The translations under genes and the position numbers were made by a program. A DNA stretch of 64,000 bases from assembly GCA_964390565.1 (NCBI GenBank), contig CAYMII010000012.1, positions 1-64,000 of the forward strand, written 5' to 3'. Shown here piece after piece: positions 1 to 9,619 of this stretch (positions are counted from its first letter, which is position 1; the number at the start of each line of letters is the position of its first letter). Origin of the DNA: UBA8529 sp964390565 (GTDB lineage: Bacteria > Bacteroidota > Bacteroidia > Bacteroidales > Tenuifilaceae). Under the pieces are notes generated by a model. The model had not been told where the DNA came from, did no database searches, and saw only the letters and a program-made list of their open reading frames with translations.

Positions 1-197
1 ATGATGGCTATAAAGTAGAGGGCGAACTCCGATCATCTGTACAGCTGAACATCAAAAGGTTGATGGATATTGGATGTTATCGCGGAATTCGACATCGTCT
101 TGGCTTACCTGTAAGAGGTCAAAGTACCAAGAACAATGCGCGTACTCGTAAGGGTCGCAAGAAAACCGTTGCCAATAAGAAAAAAGCTACTAAATAG
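1..197 (+). CDS. rpsM: 30S ribosomal protein S13, 3' part
   Basis: The window opens inside this gene; the reading frame runs from base 3 to a TAG stop at 195-197. The visible residues include the conserved stretch RGIRHRLGLPVRGQ, then TKNNARTRKGR and a Lys/Ala-rich basic tail, which is diagnostic of the C-terminal part of S13. That tail contacts the 30S head and the P-site tRNA. The gene sits 9 bp upstream of rpsK, the usual bacterial order, and belongs to the same operon. The start lies outside the window. Confidence 0.95.
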   Translation, partial: DGYKVEGELRSSVQLNIKRLMDIGCYRGIRHRLGLPVRGQSTKNNARTRKGRKKTVANKKKATK

Positions 198-206
198 GAA
201 ATAACT

Positions 207-596
207 ATGGCAAAGAAGACAGGAACAGTAAAGAAGAAAGTAGTTAAAGTAGATCCAGTGGGCCAAGCTCACATCCACTCTTCCTTCAACAATATTATTA
301 TTTCGTTAACCAATAGCACTGGTCAAGTAATATCTTGGTCGTCATCAGGTAAGATGGGCTTCAGAGGTTCTAAAAAGAACACTCCATATGCTGCCCAAAC
401 TGCTGCTGCTGATTGTTCAAAGGTTGCTTACGACTTAGGCTTACGCAAGGTTAAGTGTTTTGTTAAAGGACCTGGATCAGGACGTGAATCTGCAATGCGT
501 ACTATAAACGCTACTGGAATTGAGGTAACCGAAATCGTTGACGTTACTCCACTTCCACATAATGGTTGCCGTCCACCCAAGCGTCGTAGGGTTTAA
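207..596 (+). CDS. rpsK: 30S ribosomal protein S11
   Basis: This encodes a full-length S11 of 129 residues. The protein lies on the 30S platform and contacts 16S rRNA near the mRNA exit. Visible family signatures are the central KNTPYAAQTAA block, the GPGSGRESAMRT motif and the basic C-terminus NGCRPPKRRRV. The first ATG follows rpsM by 9 bp and the N-terminal Lys-rich start matches the family, so the start is secure. It is the second gene of the rpsM-rpsK-rpsD-rpoA-rplQ operon. Confidence 0.98.
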   Translation: MAKKTGTVKKKVVKVDPVGQAHIHSSFNNIIISLTNSTGQVISWSSSGKMGFRGSKKNTPYAAQTAAADCSKVAYDLGLRKVKCFVKGPGSGRESAMRTINATGIEVTEIVDVTPLPHNGCRPPKRRRV

Positions 597-637
597 CGGT
601 TAATAATTATCTAGTAATAAATAAACTTTTTTAAGTA

Positions 638-1246
638 ATGGCAAGATATATTGGACCACGTACTAGAATCGCCCGTAAGTTTGGTGAGCCCATTTTTGGA
701 CCAGACAAATATTACGAGAAGAAGAATTACCCTCCCGGAATGCACGGAGTGGCAAAGAAACGTAAGAAACTTTCGGAGTATGGTGTACAGCTTCAAGAGA
801 AGCAGAAAGCCAAACATATTTATGGCGTTCTAGAGAAACAGTTTGAGAACCTATTCCACAAAGCTTCTCAGAGCAAAGGTATCACTGGTGAAATTTTAAT
901 ACAACTGCTCGAAGCAAGACTTGATAACGTTGTATTCCGTTTAGGTATTGCTCCAACCAGAGCAGCTGCACGTCAGTTGGTAAGCCACAGACATATAACT
1001 GTTAACAGCCATGTCGTAAATATCGCTTCGTACACCCTAAAGAAAGGTGATGTTGTTGGTGTTCGCGAGAGATCTAAATCGTTAGAGGTTATTGCTGATG
1101 CTGTATCGACTAACCGTCATACTAAATACTCTTGGTTAGAATGGGATAAAGAATCATATACTGGAAAATTCATAAATATTCCAGAAAGATCTGAGATTCC
1201 AGAGAATATCAAAGAGCAATTAATTGTTGAACTTTACTCTAAGTAA
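638..1246 (+). CDS. rpsD: 30S ribosomal protein S4
   Basis: This encodes S4, a primary 16S rRNA binder that starts 30S assembly. The 202 residues match the usual length. The N-terminal part (MARYIGPRTRIARKFGEP, then the YPPGMHG motif) is typical. The S4 RNA-binding domain spans roughly residues 90-155 and includes LEARLDNVVFRLG and the ARQLVSHRHITVN loop. It lies between rpsK and rpoA, 41 bp after the former and 15 bp before the latter. In E. coli S4 is a translational autoregulator; nothing here shows whether that holds in this organism. Confidence 0.98.
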   Translation: MARYIGPRTRIARKFGEPIFGPDKYYEKKNYPPGMHGVAKKRKKLSEYGVQLQEKQKAKHIYGVLEKQFENLFHKASQSKGITGEILIQLLEARLDNVVFRLGIAPTRAAARQLVSHRHITVNSHVVNIASYTLKKGDVVGVRERSKSLEVIADAVSTNRHTKYSWLEWDKESYTGKFINIPERSEIPENIKEQLIVELYSK

Positions 1247-1261
1247 TAATACTTATACCAT

Positions 1262-2254
1262 ATGGCAATACTGGCATTCCAAAAACCCGATAAGGTTATT
1301 ATGCTTGAATCGACCGAACAGTACGGTAAATTCGAGTTTCGTCCTCTTGAGCCAGGCTATGGTATCACGGTGGGCAACGCTTTGAGGAGAATCCTTCTTT
1401 CATCACTTGAGGGATATGCCATAACCTGGATAAAGATTTCCGGTGTAGATCACGAATTCACTACTATCCCCGGTGTTATGGAGGATGTTACCGAAATCGT
1501 GCTCAACCTTAAACAAATTCGCTTCAAGAAAATCGTTGAAGGGGAAGATTATGAAAAGGTTACCGTAAGTATTTCCGGTCAGAGCGAGCTTAAAGCAGGA
1601 TACCTCTCAAATTTCTCAAGCAAGTTCAAGGTGTTAAACCCTGATCATGTAATTTGTAGATTAGATCCTGACGTGAAGTTCGAAATGGAGTTCTTTATTA
1701 ATAAGGGCCGCGGTTATATCCCTTCAGAGGAGAATAAGCCTGAGGATGGCGAATTTGGAATTATTCCAATTGATGCAATCCATACCCCTATTAAAAACGT
1801 AAAGTACTCGATTGAGAACTACCGTGTAGAGCAAAAAACTGACTACGAAAAGCTTATCATTGAAATAGCTACTGATGGATCAATTCATCCTAAAGATGCG
1901 TTGAAAGAGGCTGCAAAAATCCTTATCTATCACTTCATGCTATTCTCTGATGAGAAAATTACGCTTGATGCAGACGATAAATACTCAAACGAGGAATTCG
2001 ATGAGGAAGTATTACACATGCGTCAGCTATTGAAGAATAAGTTGGTTGATCTTGACCTTTCAGTTCGTGCATTGAACTGCTTAAAAGCAGCAGATGTTGA
2101 GACTCTTGGTCAGCTTGTTTCTTTCAACAAGAACGACCTACTCAAATTCAGAAATTTTGGTAAGAAATCACTTACCGAACTAGAGGACCTATTGGAGGCA
2201 ATGAATTTATCCTTCGGTATGGACATTACAAAGTATAAACTTGACAAGGATTAA
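1262..2254 (+). CDS. rpoA: DNA-directed RNA polymerase subunit alpha
   Basis: This encodes the 330-residue alpha subunit, which dimerises to nucleate core polymerase assembly. The N-terminal domain (about 1-230) carries the assembly motif GYGITVGNALRRILLSSL. The C-terminal domain (about 255-320) has the two helix-hairpin-helix motifs used for UP-element DNA and activator contact, visible as LSVRALNCLKAADVETLGQL and FGKKSLTELEDLL. Length and order are normal for Bacteroidota, and it is flanked by rpsD and rplQ at 15 bp and 5 bp. Confidence 0.98.
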   Translation: MAILAFQKPDKVIMLESTEQYGKFEFRPLEPGYGITVGNALRRILLSSLEGYAITWIKISGVDHEFTTIPGVMEDVTEIVLNLKQIRFKKIVEGEDYEKVTVSISGQSELKAGYLSNFSSKFKVLNPDHVICRLDPDVKFEMEFFINKGRGYIPSEENKPEDGEFGIIPIDAIHTPIKNVKYSIENYRVEQKTDYEKLIIEIATDGSIHPKDALKEAAKILIYHFMLFSDEKITLDADDKYSNEEFDEEVLHMRQLLKNKLVDLDLSVRALNCLKAADVETLGQLVSFNKNDLLKFRNFGKKSLTELEDLLEAMNLSFGMDITKYKLDKD

Positions 2255-2259
2255 CTGCG

Positions 2260-2766
2260 ATGAGACATAATAAAAAGATTAATCATTTAAGCAGAACAAG
2301 TTCTCACCGTAAGGCAATGCTAGCGAACATGGCTACGTCGCTAATTCTTAAAAAGAGAATTACGACTACCATCGCAAAAGCAAAAGCTTTAAGAACTTTC
2401 GTTGAGCCTTTAATTACAAAAGGTAAAAACGATACAACACATTCACGTCGTACCGTATTCAGCTATTTAAAAGATAAATATGCTGTTGCAGAACTTTTCC
2501 GCGACGTTGCTGTAAAAGTAGCTGATCGTCCAGGTGGTTATACCAGAATTTTAAAGACTGGTAGCCGTTTTGGTGATAACGCTGATATGTGTATCATTGA
2601 ACTTGTTGATTACAACACAACTTACGTTAAAGAGTCAGCTAAACCAGTAGCTAAGAAAACCCGTCGTGGTGCGAAAGCTAAGAAGGAAGAAGCTGCAGCT
2701 GAAACAAAAGTAGTTGAAAAGAAAGAAGACATTCAACCAGAATCAACTGAAGAAAAATCAGAGTAG
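2260..2766 (+). CDS. rplQ: 50S ribosomal protein L17 with long charged tail
   Basis: This encodes L17, which sits near the peptide exit tunnel. The core (about residues 1-120) is recognisable from MRHNKKINHLSRTSSHRKAM, the RTFVEPLITKGK block and PGGYTRILKTGSRFGDNADM. At 168 residues it is about 40 longer than the E. coli protein. The extra length is a low-complexity Lys/Ala/Glu tail from about residue 125, a kind of extension common in Bacteroidota. It starts 5 bp after rpoA and is the last gene before a strong terminator. Confidence 0.97.
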   Translation: MRHNKKINHLSRTSSHRKAMLANMATSLILKKRITTTIAKAKALRTFVEPLITKGKNDTTHSRRTVFSYLKDKYAVAELFRDVAVKVADRPGGYTRILKTGSRFGDNADMCIIELVDYNTTYVKESAKPVAKKTRRGAKAKKEEAAAETKVVEKKEDIQPESTEEKSE

Positions 2767-2796
2767 TTGAATCACTTTTTTGGATAAAAAACCGGA

Positions 2797-2826
2797 GGGA
2801 TATGTTTAAATACATATCCCTTTTTT
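2797..2826 (+). terminator. Rho-independent terminator after rplQ
   Basis: A perfect 9-bp stem (GGGATATGT at 2797-2805 with ACATATCCC at 2812-2820) and a 6-nt loop is followed directly by six T residues. It lies 30 bp after the rplQ stop and ends the ribosomal/rpoA operon, so eno probably has its own promoter. Confidence 0.85.
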
Positions 2827-2871
2827 GTTAATTTTACATCTGCTTTTCAAATCTAAAATAATAAAAATAAT

Positions 2872-4164
2872 ATGGGACAAATTGTAAGCGTACATGCCCG
2901 CCAAATACTTGATTCTAGAGGGAATCCTACTGTAGAGGTTGATGTATTTACTGAGAGCGGTTTTTCTGGTCGTGCTGCCGTGCCAAGTGGTGCTTCGACA
3001 GGTGTTCATGAGGCTGTTGAACTTCGCGATGGTGATGCTGGTCGTTATCTAGGTAAAGGCGTTTTAAAAGCTGTAGAAAATGTTAATACAACTATCGCTG
3101 AGGAGATTGTTGGTATGCATGTTCACGAGCAGCAACAAATAGATGAGGCACTTATCAAACTTGATGGTTCAGATAATAAAGCAAATCTAGGTGCAAATGC
3201 TATTCTTGGCGTTTCATTAGCTGTTGCTCATGCTGCAGCGCAATCAACTAGTCAGCCATTGTTCCGTTATGTTGGTGGTGTAAATGCTTGCACTCTACCT
3301 ATTCCTATGATGAATATTATCAATGGTGGTTCGCACGCTGATAATAGCATCGATTTTCAGGAGTTCATGATTATGCCGGTTGGTGCTGAGAATTTCACTG
3401 AGGCTATCAGAATGGGTGCAGAGGTGTTCCATCATCTAAAATCAGTATTGAAGAAATTGGGTTACTCAACTAACGTTGGTGATGAGGGTGGATTTGCTCC
3501 AAACTTAAAATCTAACGAAGAGGCCGTTCAAGTTATCCTTCAGGCTATTGAGAAGGCTGGTTACAAACCAGGTGTTGATATTTTCCTTGCACTTGACCCA
3601 GCATCTTCTGAGTATTATCTTCCAGAGGAAAAAGTATACCATCTACATAAATCAACTGGCGATAAGCTAACCTCTGCTCAAATGGTTGATTACTGGAAAT
3701 CATGGACAGATAAATATCCAATTATCTCTATCGAAGACGGTATGGCTGAGGACGATTGGGATGGTTGGAAACTAATCACCAAAACTTTAGGTGAAAAGGT
3801 TCAACTTGTAGGCGACGATCTATTCGTAACCAACGTTAATCGTTTACAACGCGGCATCGACGAGAAAGCTGGTAATAGCATTCTTATCAAGGTAAACCAA
3901 ATTGGTACTTTGACCGAGACTATTAATGCTGTTCGTTTAGCCGATATCCATTCAATGACTTCAATTATGAGCCATAGATCAGGTGAAACTGAGGATACTA
4001 CTATTGCTCACCTTGCAGTGGCTTTAAATACTGGTTTAATTAAAACTGGTTCAGCTTCACGTTCTGATAGGATTGCTAAGTACAACCAATTAATCAGAAT
4101 CGAAGAAATGCTTGGTTCTACAGCTCGTTATCTTGGTCGCGATTTTAAATACGCAAGAAGGTAA
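2872..4164 (+). CDS. eno: Enolase (phosphopyruvate hydratase)
   Basis: This enzyme interconverts 2-phosphoglycerate and phosphoenolpyruvate in glycolysis, in the cytosol. The 430 residues match the family. Visible signatures are the N-terminal ARQILDSRGNPTVEVDV, the catalytic loop SGASTG, NVGDEGGFAP (general acid/base Glu), the metal ligands in LALDPAS and SIEDG, the catalytic Lys in ILIKVNQIGTLTE, and the C-terminal SHRSGETED motif. It is transcribed alone between two terminators. The ATG is preceded by an AT-rich leader with no Shine-Dalgarno sequence. Confidence 0.98.
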   Translation: MGQIVSVHARQILDSRGNPTVEVDVFTESGFSGRAAVPSGASTGVHEAVELRDGDAGRYLGKGVLKAVENVNTTIAEEIVGMHVHEQQQIDEALIKLDGSDNKANLGANAILGVSLAVAHAAAQSTSQPLFRYVGGVNACTLPIPMMNIINGGSHADNSIDFQEFMIMPVGAENFTEAIRMGAEVFHHLKSVLKKLGYSTNVGDEGGFAPNLKSNEEAVQVILQAIEKAGYKPGVDIFLALDPASSEYYLPEEKVYHLHKSTGDKLTSAQMVDYWKSWTDKYPIISIEDGMAEDDWDGWKLITKTLGEKVQLVGDDLFVTNVNRLQRGIDEKAGNSILIKVNQIGTLTETINAVRLADIHSMTSIMSHRSGETEDTTIAHLAVALNTGLIKTGSASRSDRIAKYNQLIRIEEMLGSTARYLGRDFKYARR

Positions 4165-4186
4165 GCAATATCATCTCAAATAAGAG

Positions 4187-4217
4187 AAGGTTCCAGTTCA
4201 ACTGGAACCTTTTTTTT
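4187..4217 (+). terminator. Rho-independent terminator after eno
   Basis: A perfect 11-bp stem (AAGGTTCCAGT at 4187-4197 with ACTGGAACCTT at 4201-4211) with a 3-nt loop runs into a T8 tract. It lies 23 bp after the eno stop. Confidence 0.9.
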
Positions 4218-4247
4218 ATAAATTCACGGCATATCTATTGAAAAGCG

Positions 4248-6140
4248 ATGGCATATAAAAGTTTATGGGAGTTTATTGATGTTTTAGAACGTCATAATGA
4301 GCTTATTCGAGTAAAAGAATACGTAAATCCTGAGTTAGAGATTACCGAAATTGCAGATAGAATCTCTAAACAGCCAAATGGTGGTAAAGCAATCCTGTTC
4401 GAAAACACAGGAACTGAATTTCCATTGCTCATAAACCTTTTTGGTTCAACAAAAAGGATGTGCCTTTCATTGGGTGTTGATGATTTAGATGAGGTTGGAG
4501 ATAGGATAGAACAACTTTTTAAAGAGCTTGCCAGTCCCAAGGAATCCTTTTTAGATAAAGTGAAGATGCTCCCGCAGCTTAAAAAACTATCGGACTGGAT
4601 GCCTACAGTTATATCAGGAAAAGGGGCTTGTCAGGAGGTTATTAAACTTTCGCCCGATTTATCTAAACTCCCAATTCTTAAGTGCTGGCCATTTGATGGT
4701 GGACCATTTGTTACTTTCCCCATGGTTAATACAAAAGATCCTATTTCTGGTATAAGGAATATCGGGATGTACCGTTTGCAAGTCTTTGGTCCCAACGAAA
4801 CGGGCATGCACTGGCATCGACATAAGGTTGGAGCAAGGCATTACGAGGAGTATAAGAAGAAAAATGAATTGATGCCTATCGCTGTGGCTTTAGGAGGCGA
4901 TCCCGTTTATACATATGCCGCAACAGCCCCAATGCCCGATAATTTGGATGAGTATATTTTAGCCGGCTTTTTAAGAAAGAAGAAGGTCAAACTGGTTAAA
5001 TGCATTACCGTTGATTTGGAGGTTCCTGAGGATGTTGATTTTGTCATTGAAGGTTATGTTGACCCAAAGGAAGAACTAGCTTGGGAAGGACCATTTGGCG
5101 ATCATACTGGATTCTACTCGCTTGCCGATTGGTATCCTCGTTTCCATGTTACTTGTATAACTCATCGTTCAAAGGCAGTTTATCCTGCCACAATTGTTGG
5201 CGTTCCTCCAATGGAGGATGCTTACATCGCAAAGGCAACCGAGCGAATCTTTTTAGCCCCAATCCGTTTATCGATGCTACCCGAGTTGGAAGATATGAGT
5301 CTTCCTATGGAAGGAGTTGCTCATAACATCTCTGTTGTTAAAATCAAAAATGCATTTCCAGGACATGCTTACAAAGTGATGAATGCGTTATGGGGAGCGG
5401 GTCAGATGATGTTTAATAAGATTATGGTTGCAGTTGATGGAACTGTCGATATACAGGATTCACTCCAGTTTGCTAAAGTGCTCTCAAAAAACGTTGATTT
5501 AACCAAGGATATTTTCTTTAGCAAAGGCCCATTGGATGTGCTCGATCATGCCTCCGATCAGCCATGCTTTGGAAGCAAGATTTTTATTGATGCTACATCA
5601 AAAAGTGGAGGTGAACAAAATGTAGATTTTGATGTGGAAAGGGTGCTGGAAGAACTATCATCTTTGCCATCTGATGTTCTGTCTGTAAATGTTTCTTTAT
5701 TATCAAAAGGAATTTCTGCCTTAATTGTTTCTGTTGATAAAACAGAAGGCTTGAATATAAACGAGTTTTCAGCGAGGTTATTTAGGATTAGCGCATTGCA
5801 AAATATTAAGGGATTAATTATTGTTGATAAGGAACTTGACATTAAAAATATCTCAATGGTTATATGGTATTTAGCAGGAAATATTGAGCCATCAAGAGAT
5901 ACATCATTTGTAAAGGGTACGGATGGGAAAATAGCCCATATTGTTTTCGATGGTACCCGCAAAGTTTACAAGCAGGATAATCAAACAAGGGAATGGCCAA
6001 ATGTTGTGATGATGGATAAGTTTACCATATCGAAGATTGATGAAAAGTGGATTAGCCTTGGTTTAGGTGAGTTTATTCCTTCTCCTTCAGCATCTTTACA
6101 ACCGCTTCAGTTTGGAGATGGTGCTGTAATTAAAATATAG
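4248..6140 (+). CDS. UbiD-family (prenylated-flavin) decarboxylase
   Basis: This is a UbiD-family decarboxylase, an enzyme class that uses prenyl-FMN made by UbiX and a divalent metal to decarboxylate aromatic or alpha,beta-unsaturated acids. Visible motifs are the central MHWHRHKVGARHY block, PVYTYAATAPMP, and the catalytic EGPFGDHTGFYS segment with its acidic residues. At 630 residues it is longer than E. coli UbiD (about 497) because of a C-terminal extension. In Bacteroidota such proteins are commonly assigned to menaquinone biosynthesis. That fits a menaquinol-respiring cell, but the substrate cannot be read from sequence. No ubiX is present in the window. It appears to be a single-gene unit. 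Confidence 0.85.
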   Translation: MAYKSLWEFIDVLERHNELIRVKEYVNPELEITEIADRISKQPNGGKAILFENTGTEFPLLINLFGSTKRMCLSLGVDDLDEVGDRIEQLFKELASPKESFLDKVKMLPQLKKLSDWMPTVISGKGACQEVIKLSPDLSKLPILKCWPFDGGPFVTFPMVNTKDPISGIRNIGMYRLQVFGPNETGMHWHRHKVGARHYEEYKKKNELMPIAVALGGDPVYTYAATAPMPDNLDEYILAGFLRKKKVKLVKCITVDLEVPEDVDFVIEGYVDPKEELAWEGPFGDHTGFYSLADWYPRFHVTCITHRSKAVYPATIVGVPPMEDAYIAKATERIFLAPIRLSMLPELEDMSLPMEGVAHNISVVKIKNAFPGHAYKVMNALWGAGQMMFNKIMVAVDGTVDIQDSLQFAKVLSKNVDLTKDIFFSKGPLDVLDHASDQPCFGSKIFIDATSKSGGEQNVDFDVERVLEELSSLPSDVLSVNVSLLSKGISALIVSVDKTEGLNINEFSARLFRISALQNIKGLIIVDKELDIKNISMVIWYLAGNIEPSRDTSFVKGTDGKIAHIVFDGTRKVYKQDNQTREWPNVVMMDKFTISKIDEKWISLGLGEFIPSPSASLQPLQFGDGAVIKI

Positions 6141-6219
6141 AATTATTATTAGTGGCGATTGTTTCTTCTTTTTAGGCTTAAAATTGTAAATTAACAACGA
6201 TTTCATCAAGGTATAACCT

Positions 6220-9200
6220 ATGGTAAGGTTATTTTATTTTAGAGCGATTTTTCTTGGTTTATTAGTTGCAAGTTTCTGTTTATCGAGCAGCTATGCTACG
6301 CGTGTGGTGCTTTTTAATGTTGATAAAGGCCTAACTCAATCGGCAGTTACTGATGTTATTCAAGATTCGCATGGCTTTTTGTGGATTGCAACACAAGACG
6401 GCCTAAACCGCTACGATGGCTATACCTTTAAACCCTATAGAAATAACCCTCTTGATTCAAGTAGCTTATCTTATAATAACATTAATTCTCTTTGTGAGGA
6501 TAGATATGGTAATATTTGGCTTGGAACAAACTTGGGGTTAAGCATGCTTAATCGAAAAACCGGAAAGTTCATTAATTACTATTCAAAGCCAAACGATCCT
6601 AGAACCATAAGTGATAATAGGATTTACAGTGTATACGAAGATAAAGAAGGAGTAATTTGGGTTAAAACTTTATTATCAGTTGATAGGTTGAATGAGGATA
6701 GGCAATCTTTCACGCGTTTCCCACATTATAACGATTTGTTTACTTTTTCCAACGATCAGTCCGATTTTGATTTGCTTGAAGATTCTCAAGGTGTTTTATG
6801 GGTTGGAACAAAAGATGGGCTATGTTTTTTAGATCGTAAATTAAATATCTATAAGCGATTTTCACATGATTCTAAAAACCCTAAATCGATAAGTGGTGAT
6901 AAAGTAAAGTGTATTTTTGAAGATTCAAAGGGTAATATATGGATTGGTACCGATAATGGCTTAAACCTCTATAATAGAGATAGAAAAGCGTTTTCGAGTT
7001 TTTTTAGCCGAAGCAGTAAGGATAATAAACTTCGAAGTACCGTTATTAATTCAGTTTATGAAGATAAAAAGGGGCTTATCTGGATTGGTACCGATATTGG
7101 GTTTTCAAGTTTTGATCCAGCCACTCATTCGGTAACAACTTACAACGATATAACCTCAAATGGCGAGAAGCTTTTAAATCCTACAGTAACCTCATTTTTT
7201 GAAGATATGTCGGGGGTTTTGTGGATTGGAACGTATCAGGGGTTAATTAAATGGGATAGAAAACCCTCAAAATTTAAACTATATTCAAAGAATAGCGGAG
7301 GCGTACCTCTATTTGACAATAATTTTGTTGGCTCAATTTGTCAAGATAAAGCTGGGAGTTTATGGATAGGAACATGGGGCTCAGGTCTGTTTCAGTTCGA
7401 TCCAAAGACTAATGAAAAGATACATTTCTCTTCACTAAAGGAGAGATGGATTGTTAGTGATTTTGTTTATAGTATTTATTTAAACGCAAATGATGAGTTA
7501 ATTATAGGCACCAGAGACGGTGTTCAGATCTATTTACCTAACCAAAAACAGTTTGTTGATTTTTTTAAGTATAAAAAATTAAACTCACTTGGCTTGTTCA
7601 ATAATAATAGGGTTTATTCATTTGCTGAGGATCGAAGAGGGAGTCTTTGGATTGCAACTAAGATTGGTTTATTTCAGGTAAAGGAGAAGGAGCTATTAGG
7701 ATATTATAATAATCCGAATGATACAAACTCAATAACATCTGGCGAAGTTTATGATGTAATTGTTGATAACAATGGGTTTGTATGGGCAGGTTCTTTAAAC
7801 GGCTTGAATAGGATAGATCCTGAAACAAAGAAGATAAAGCGATTTGTTCGCAACGCTAATTTTACAGGCGAACAGCTCGTGTCAAATGAGATTTTAAGTC
7901 TTTTAGAGGATAGAAATGGCAACTTATGGGTGGGCACAAATAGTGGTTTGCATCGATTTGATGCTAAAACAGGGAAGGTTAAACTCTTTACAGAAGATAA
8001 TGGTTTGCCCAATAACATAATATATTCATTAGAGGAGGATAATAAGGGTAAGATTTGGATGAGTACAAACTGGGGATTAGCTGTATTGAATCCACAAACC
8101 GAGCTTGTAAAATCATATGATGTCGCAGATGGTCTTCAGAGTCAAGAGTTTAATGTTGGGGCAAGTTTTAAATCACGTTCAGGAAAACTCTTCTTTGGAG
8201 GTATTGCTGGGTTTAACTCTTTCTATCCCGATTCAATAGTTCCCAATAAAAATATTCCCAACATAGCCATTACATCTTTTGAGCTTTTAGGAGAAAAAGA
8301 GAAGAAAACAATCAGTGTTGATGGGCTCTCGGAAGTAGAAATTCCGCAAAATTTTAACGTTTTCACAATTGATTTTGCATCACTCGATTTTACTCGTCCT
8401 GAGAATAACCTTTATGAGTACCAAATGCTTGGTTTATCTGATCAGTGGATTGACCTTGGTCCAAAGCATTCAGCTACATTTTCAAACTTAAATGCAGGTA
8501 CCTATACTTTCACCGTAAGAGGATCGAATAGCGATTTAACATGGAACGACAAAGGGGTGTCACTAAGAATTATAGTCCGAATTCCGTTCTGGCGAACGAA
8601 TATTGCTTATATAATTTATTTGATCCTTGGGATACTAGGCGGAGTCCTGTATTTAAGGAATAGAACTCGCCATTTTAGAAAGACTCACAAACTGCTTACC
8701 GAACGCGAGTTTGCAATGACTGAGGTTGAAAAGCAGAAGGAAGAGTTAATCCTAAAAAATAAGAACATTACGGATAGTATCAACTATGCAAAGCGACTTC
8801 AAGAGGCTATAATGCCATCTGCATCTCAATTTAAGAAGTTATTACCCGATTCATTTTTGCTTTACCTGCCTAAGGATATTGTTAGTGGTGACTTCTACTG
8901 GGTAAACGAGACCAAAAATAAGATCTTTGTGGCTGTCGTTGACTGTACTGGGCATGGTGTACCAGGGGCATTTATGTCGATTATTGGCATTGAACTTTTA
9001 AGGAATATAACAAACCTGCAAGGTGTTAATGATTCTGCAGAAATTCTTAATAGGCTGAATACTGGCGTAATACAGACCTTTAGCAAGGAGGTTATTGAGG
9101 ATGGTGCTTTGGTTAAGGATGGAATGGATGTTGCTTTCTGTGTTATTGATAAAGAAAATAACATTCTTCAATATTCAGGGGCCTTTAGCAACTTATATTT

Positions 9201-9543
9201 AGTGCGCGATAGTAAGATTATTGAGGTGAAAGGCGATAGGTACTCGGTTGGTATGGGTAATAAGGCTGAGCAGCAGCTGTTTAGTAGCCATTACATTCCA
9301 ATTTTTCCCGATGATATGATATATATATTTACCGATGGCTATGTTGACCAGTTTGGTGGTCCCGAGAATAAGAAGTACAAATTTAGACGTTTTAGGCACC
9401 TATTGTTGAATATCCATAAATATCCAATCGAAACACAGCGGCAGTACGTTAAGGATAGTATAATGGAGTGGAAAGGCGATAATGAACAGGTTGATGATAT
9501 CCTGATTATTGGTATTAAACCCGATTTGAGCTGCTTGTTTTAG
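6220..9543 (+). CDS. Reg_prop beta-propeller sensor fused to SpoIIE/PP2C phosphatase
   Basis: This 1107-residue protein starts with a signal peptide (about 1-26). About 13-14 Reg_prop repeats follow, each of the type D-x-x-G-x-[IL]-W-[IV]-G-T-x-x-G-L, enough for two seven-bladed propellers. Next come a Y_Y_Y domain (about 725-790), one membrane helix (about 795-815) and a coiled coil (about 830-860). The C-terminal SpoIIE-type PP2C phosphatase domain has metal-binding motifs GDFYWV, DCTGHGVPGAFMS and FTDGYVDQFGG. The propellers should face the periplasm and the phosphatase the cytosol. This is a one-component route from an outside ligand to Ser/Thr dephosphorylation, instead of the usual kinase or AraC output of Reg_prop sensors. 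Target and ligand are unknown. A SiaC-like phosphoprotein candidate is encoded at 29508-29936. Confidence 0.9.
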   Translation: MVRLFYFRAIFLGLLVASFCLSSSYATRVVLFNVDKGLTQSAVTDVIQDSHGFLWIATQDGLNRYDGYTFKPYRNNPLDSSSLSYNNINSLCEDRYGNIWLGTNLGLSMLNRKTGKFINYYSKPNDPRTISDNRIYSVYEDKEGVIWVKTLLSVDRLNEDRQSFTRFPHYNDLFTFSNDQSDFDLLEDSQGVLWVGTKDGLCFLDRKLNIYKRFSHDSKNPKSISGDKVKCIFEDSKGNIWIGTDNGLNLYNRDRKAFSSFFSRSSKDNKLRSTVINSVYEDKKGLIWIGTDIGFSSFDPATHSVTTYNDITSNGEKLLNPTVTSFFEDMSGVLWIGTYQGLIKWDRKPSKFKLYSKNSGGVPLFDNNFVGSICQDKAGSLWIGTWGSGLFQFDPKTNEKIHFSSLKERWIVSDFVYSIYLNANDELIIGTRDGVQIYLPNQKQFVDFFKYKKLNSLGLFNNNRVYSFAEDRRGSLWIATKIGLFQVKEKELLGYYNNPNDTNSITSGEVYDVIVDNNGFVWAGSLNGLNRIDPETKKIKRFVRNANFTGEQLVSNEILSLLEDRNGNLWVGTNSGLHRFDAKTGKVKLFTEDNGLPNNIIYSLEEDNKGKIWMSTNWGLAVLNPQTELVKSYDVADGLQSQEFNVGASFKSRSGKLFFGGIAGFNSFYPDSIVPNKNIPNIAITSFELLGEKEKKTISVDGLSEVEIPQNFNVFTIDFASLDFTRPENNLYEYQMLGLSDQWIDLGPKHSATFSNLNAGTYTFTVRGSNSDLTWNDKGVSLRIIVRIPFWRTNIAYIIYLILGILGGVLYLRNRTRHFRKTHKLLTEREFAMTEVEKQKEELILKNKNITDSINYAKRLQEAIMPSASQFKKLLPDSFLLYLPKDIVSGDFYWVNETKNKIFVAVVDCTGHGVPGAFMSIIGIELLRNITNLQGVNDSAEILNRLNTGVIQTFSKEVIEDGALVKDGMDVAFCVIDKENNILQYSGAFSNLYLVRDSKIIEVKGDRYSVGMGNKAEQQLFSSHYIPIFPDDMIYIFTDGYVDQFGGPENKKYKFRRFRHLLLNIHKYPIETQRQYVKDSIMEWKGDNEQVDDILIIGIKPDLSCLF

Positions 9544-9619
9544 ATTTTAGCCTGTAGGCTGAACTGTTAATGCTTTGTTAGGTTGTTAAAAGCTTTTTTT
9601 CCCTTCTGTAAAAAAAAAA

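Noticed and set aside
611..817. Open frame opposite rpsD
   Set aside because: Shadow of a ribosomal protein gene without independent support.
9544..9619. Terminator between the Reg_prop gene and the hybrid kinase
   Set aside because: T-rich runs are present on both strands, but no stem longer than 5 bp was found next to them.
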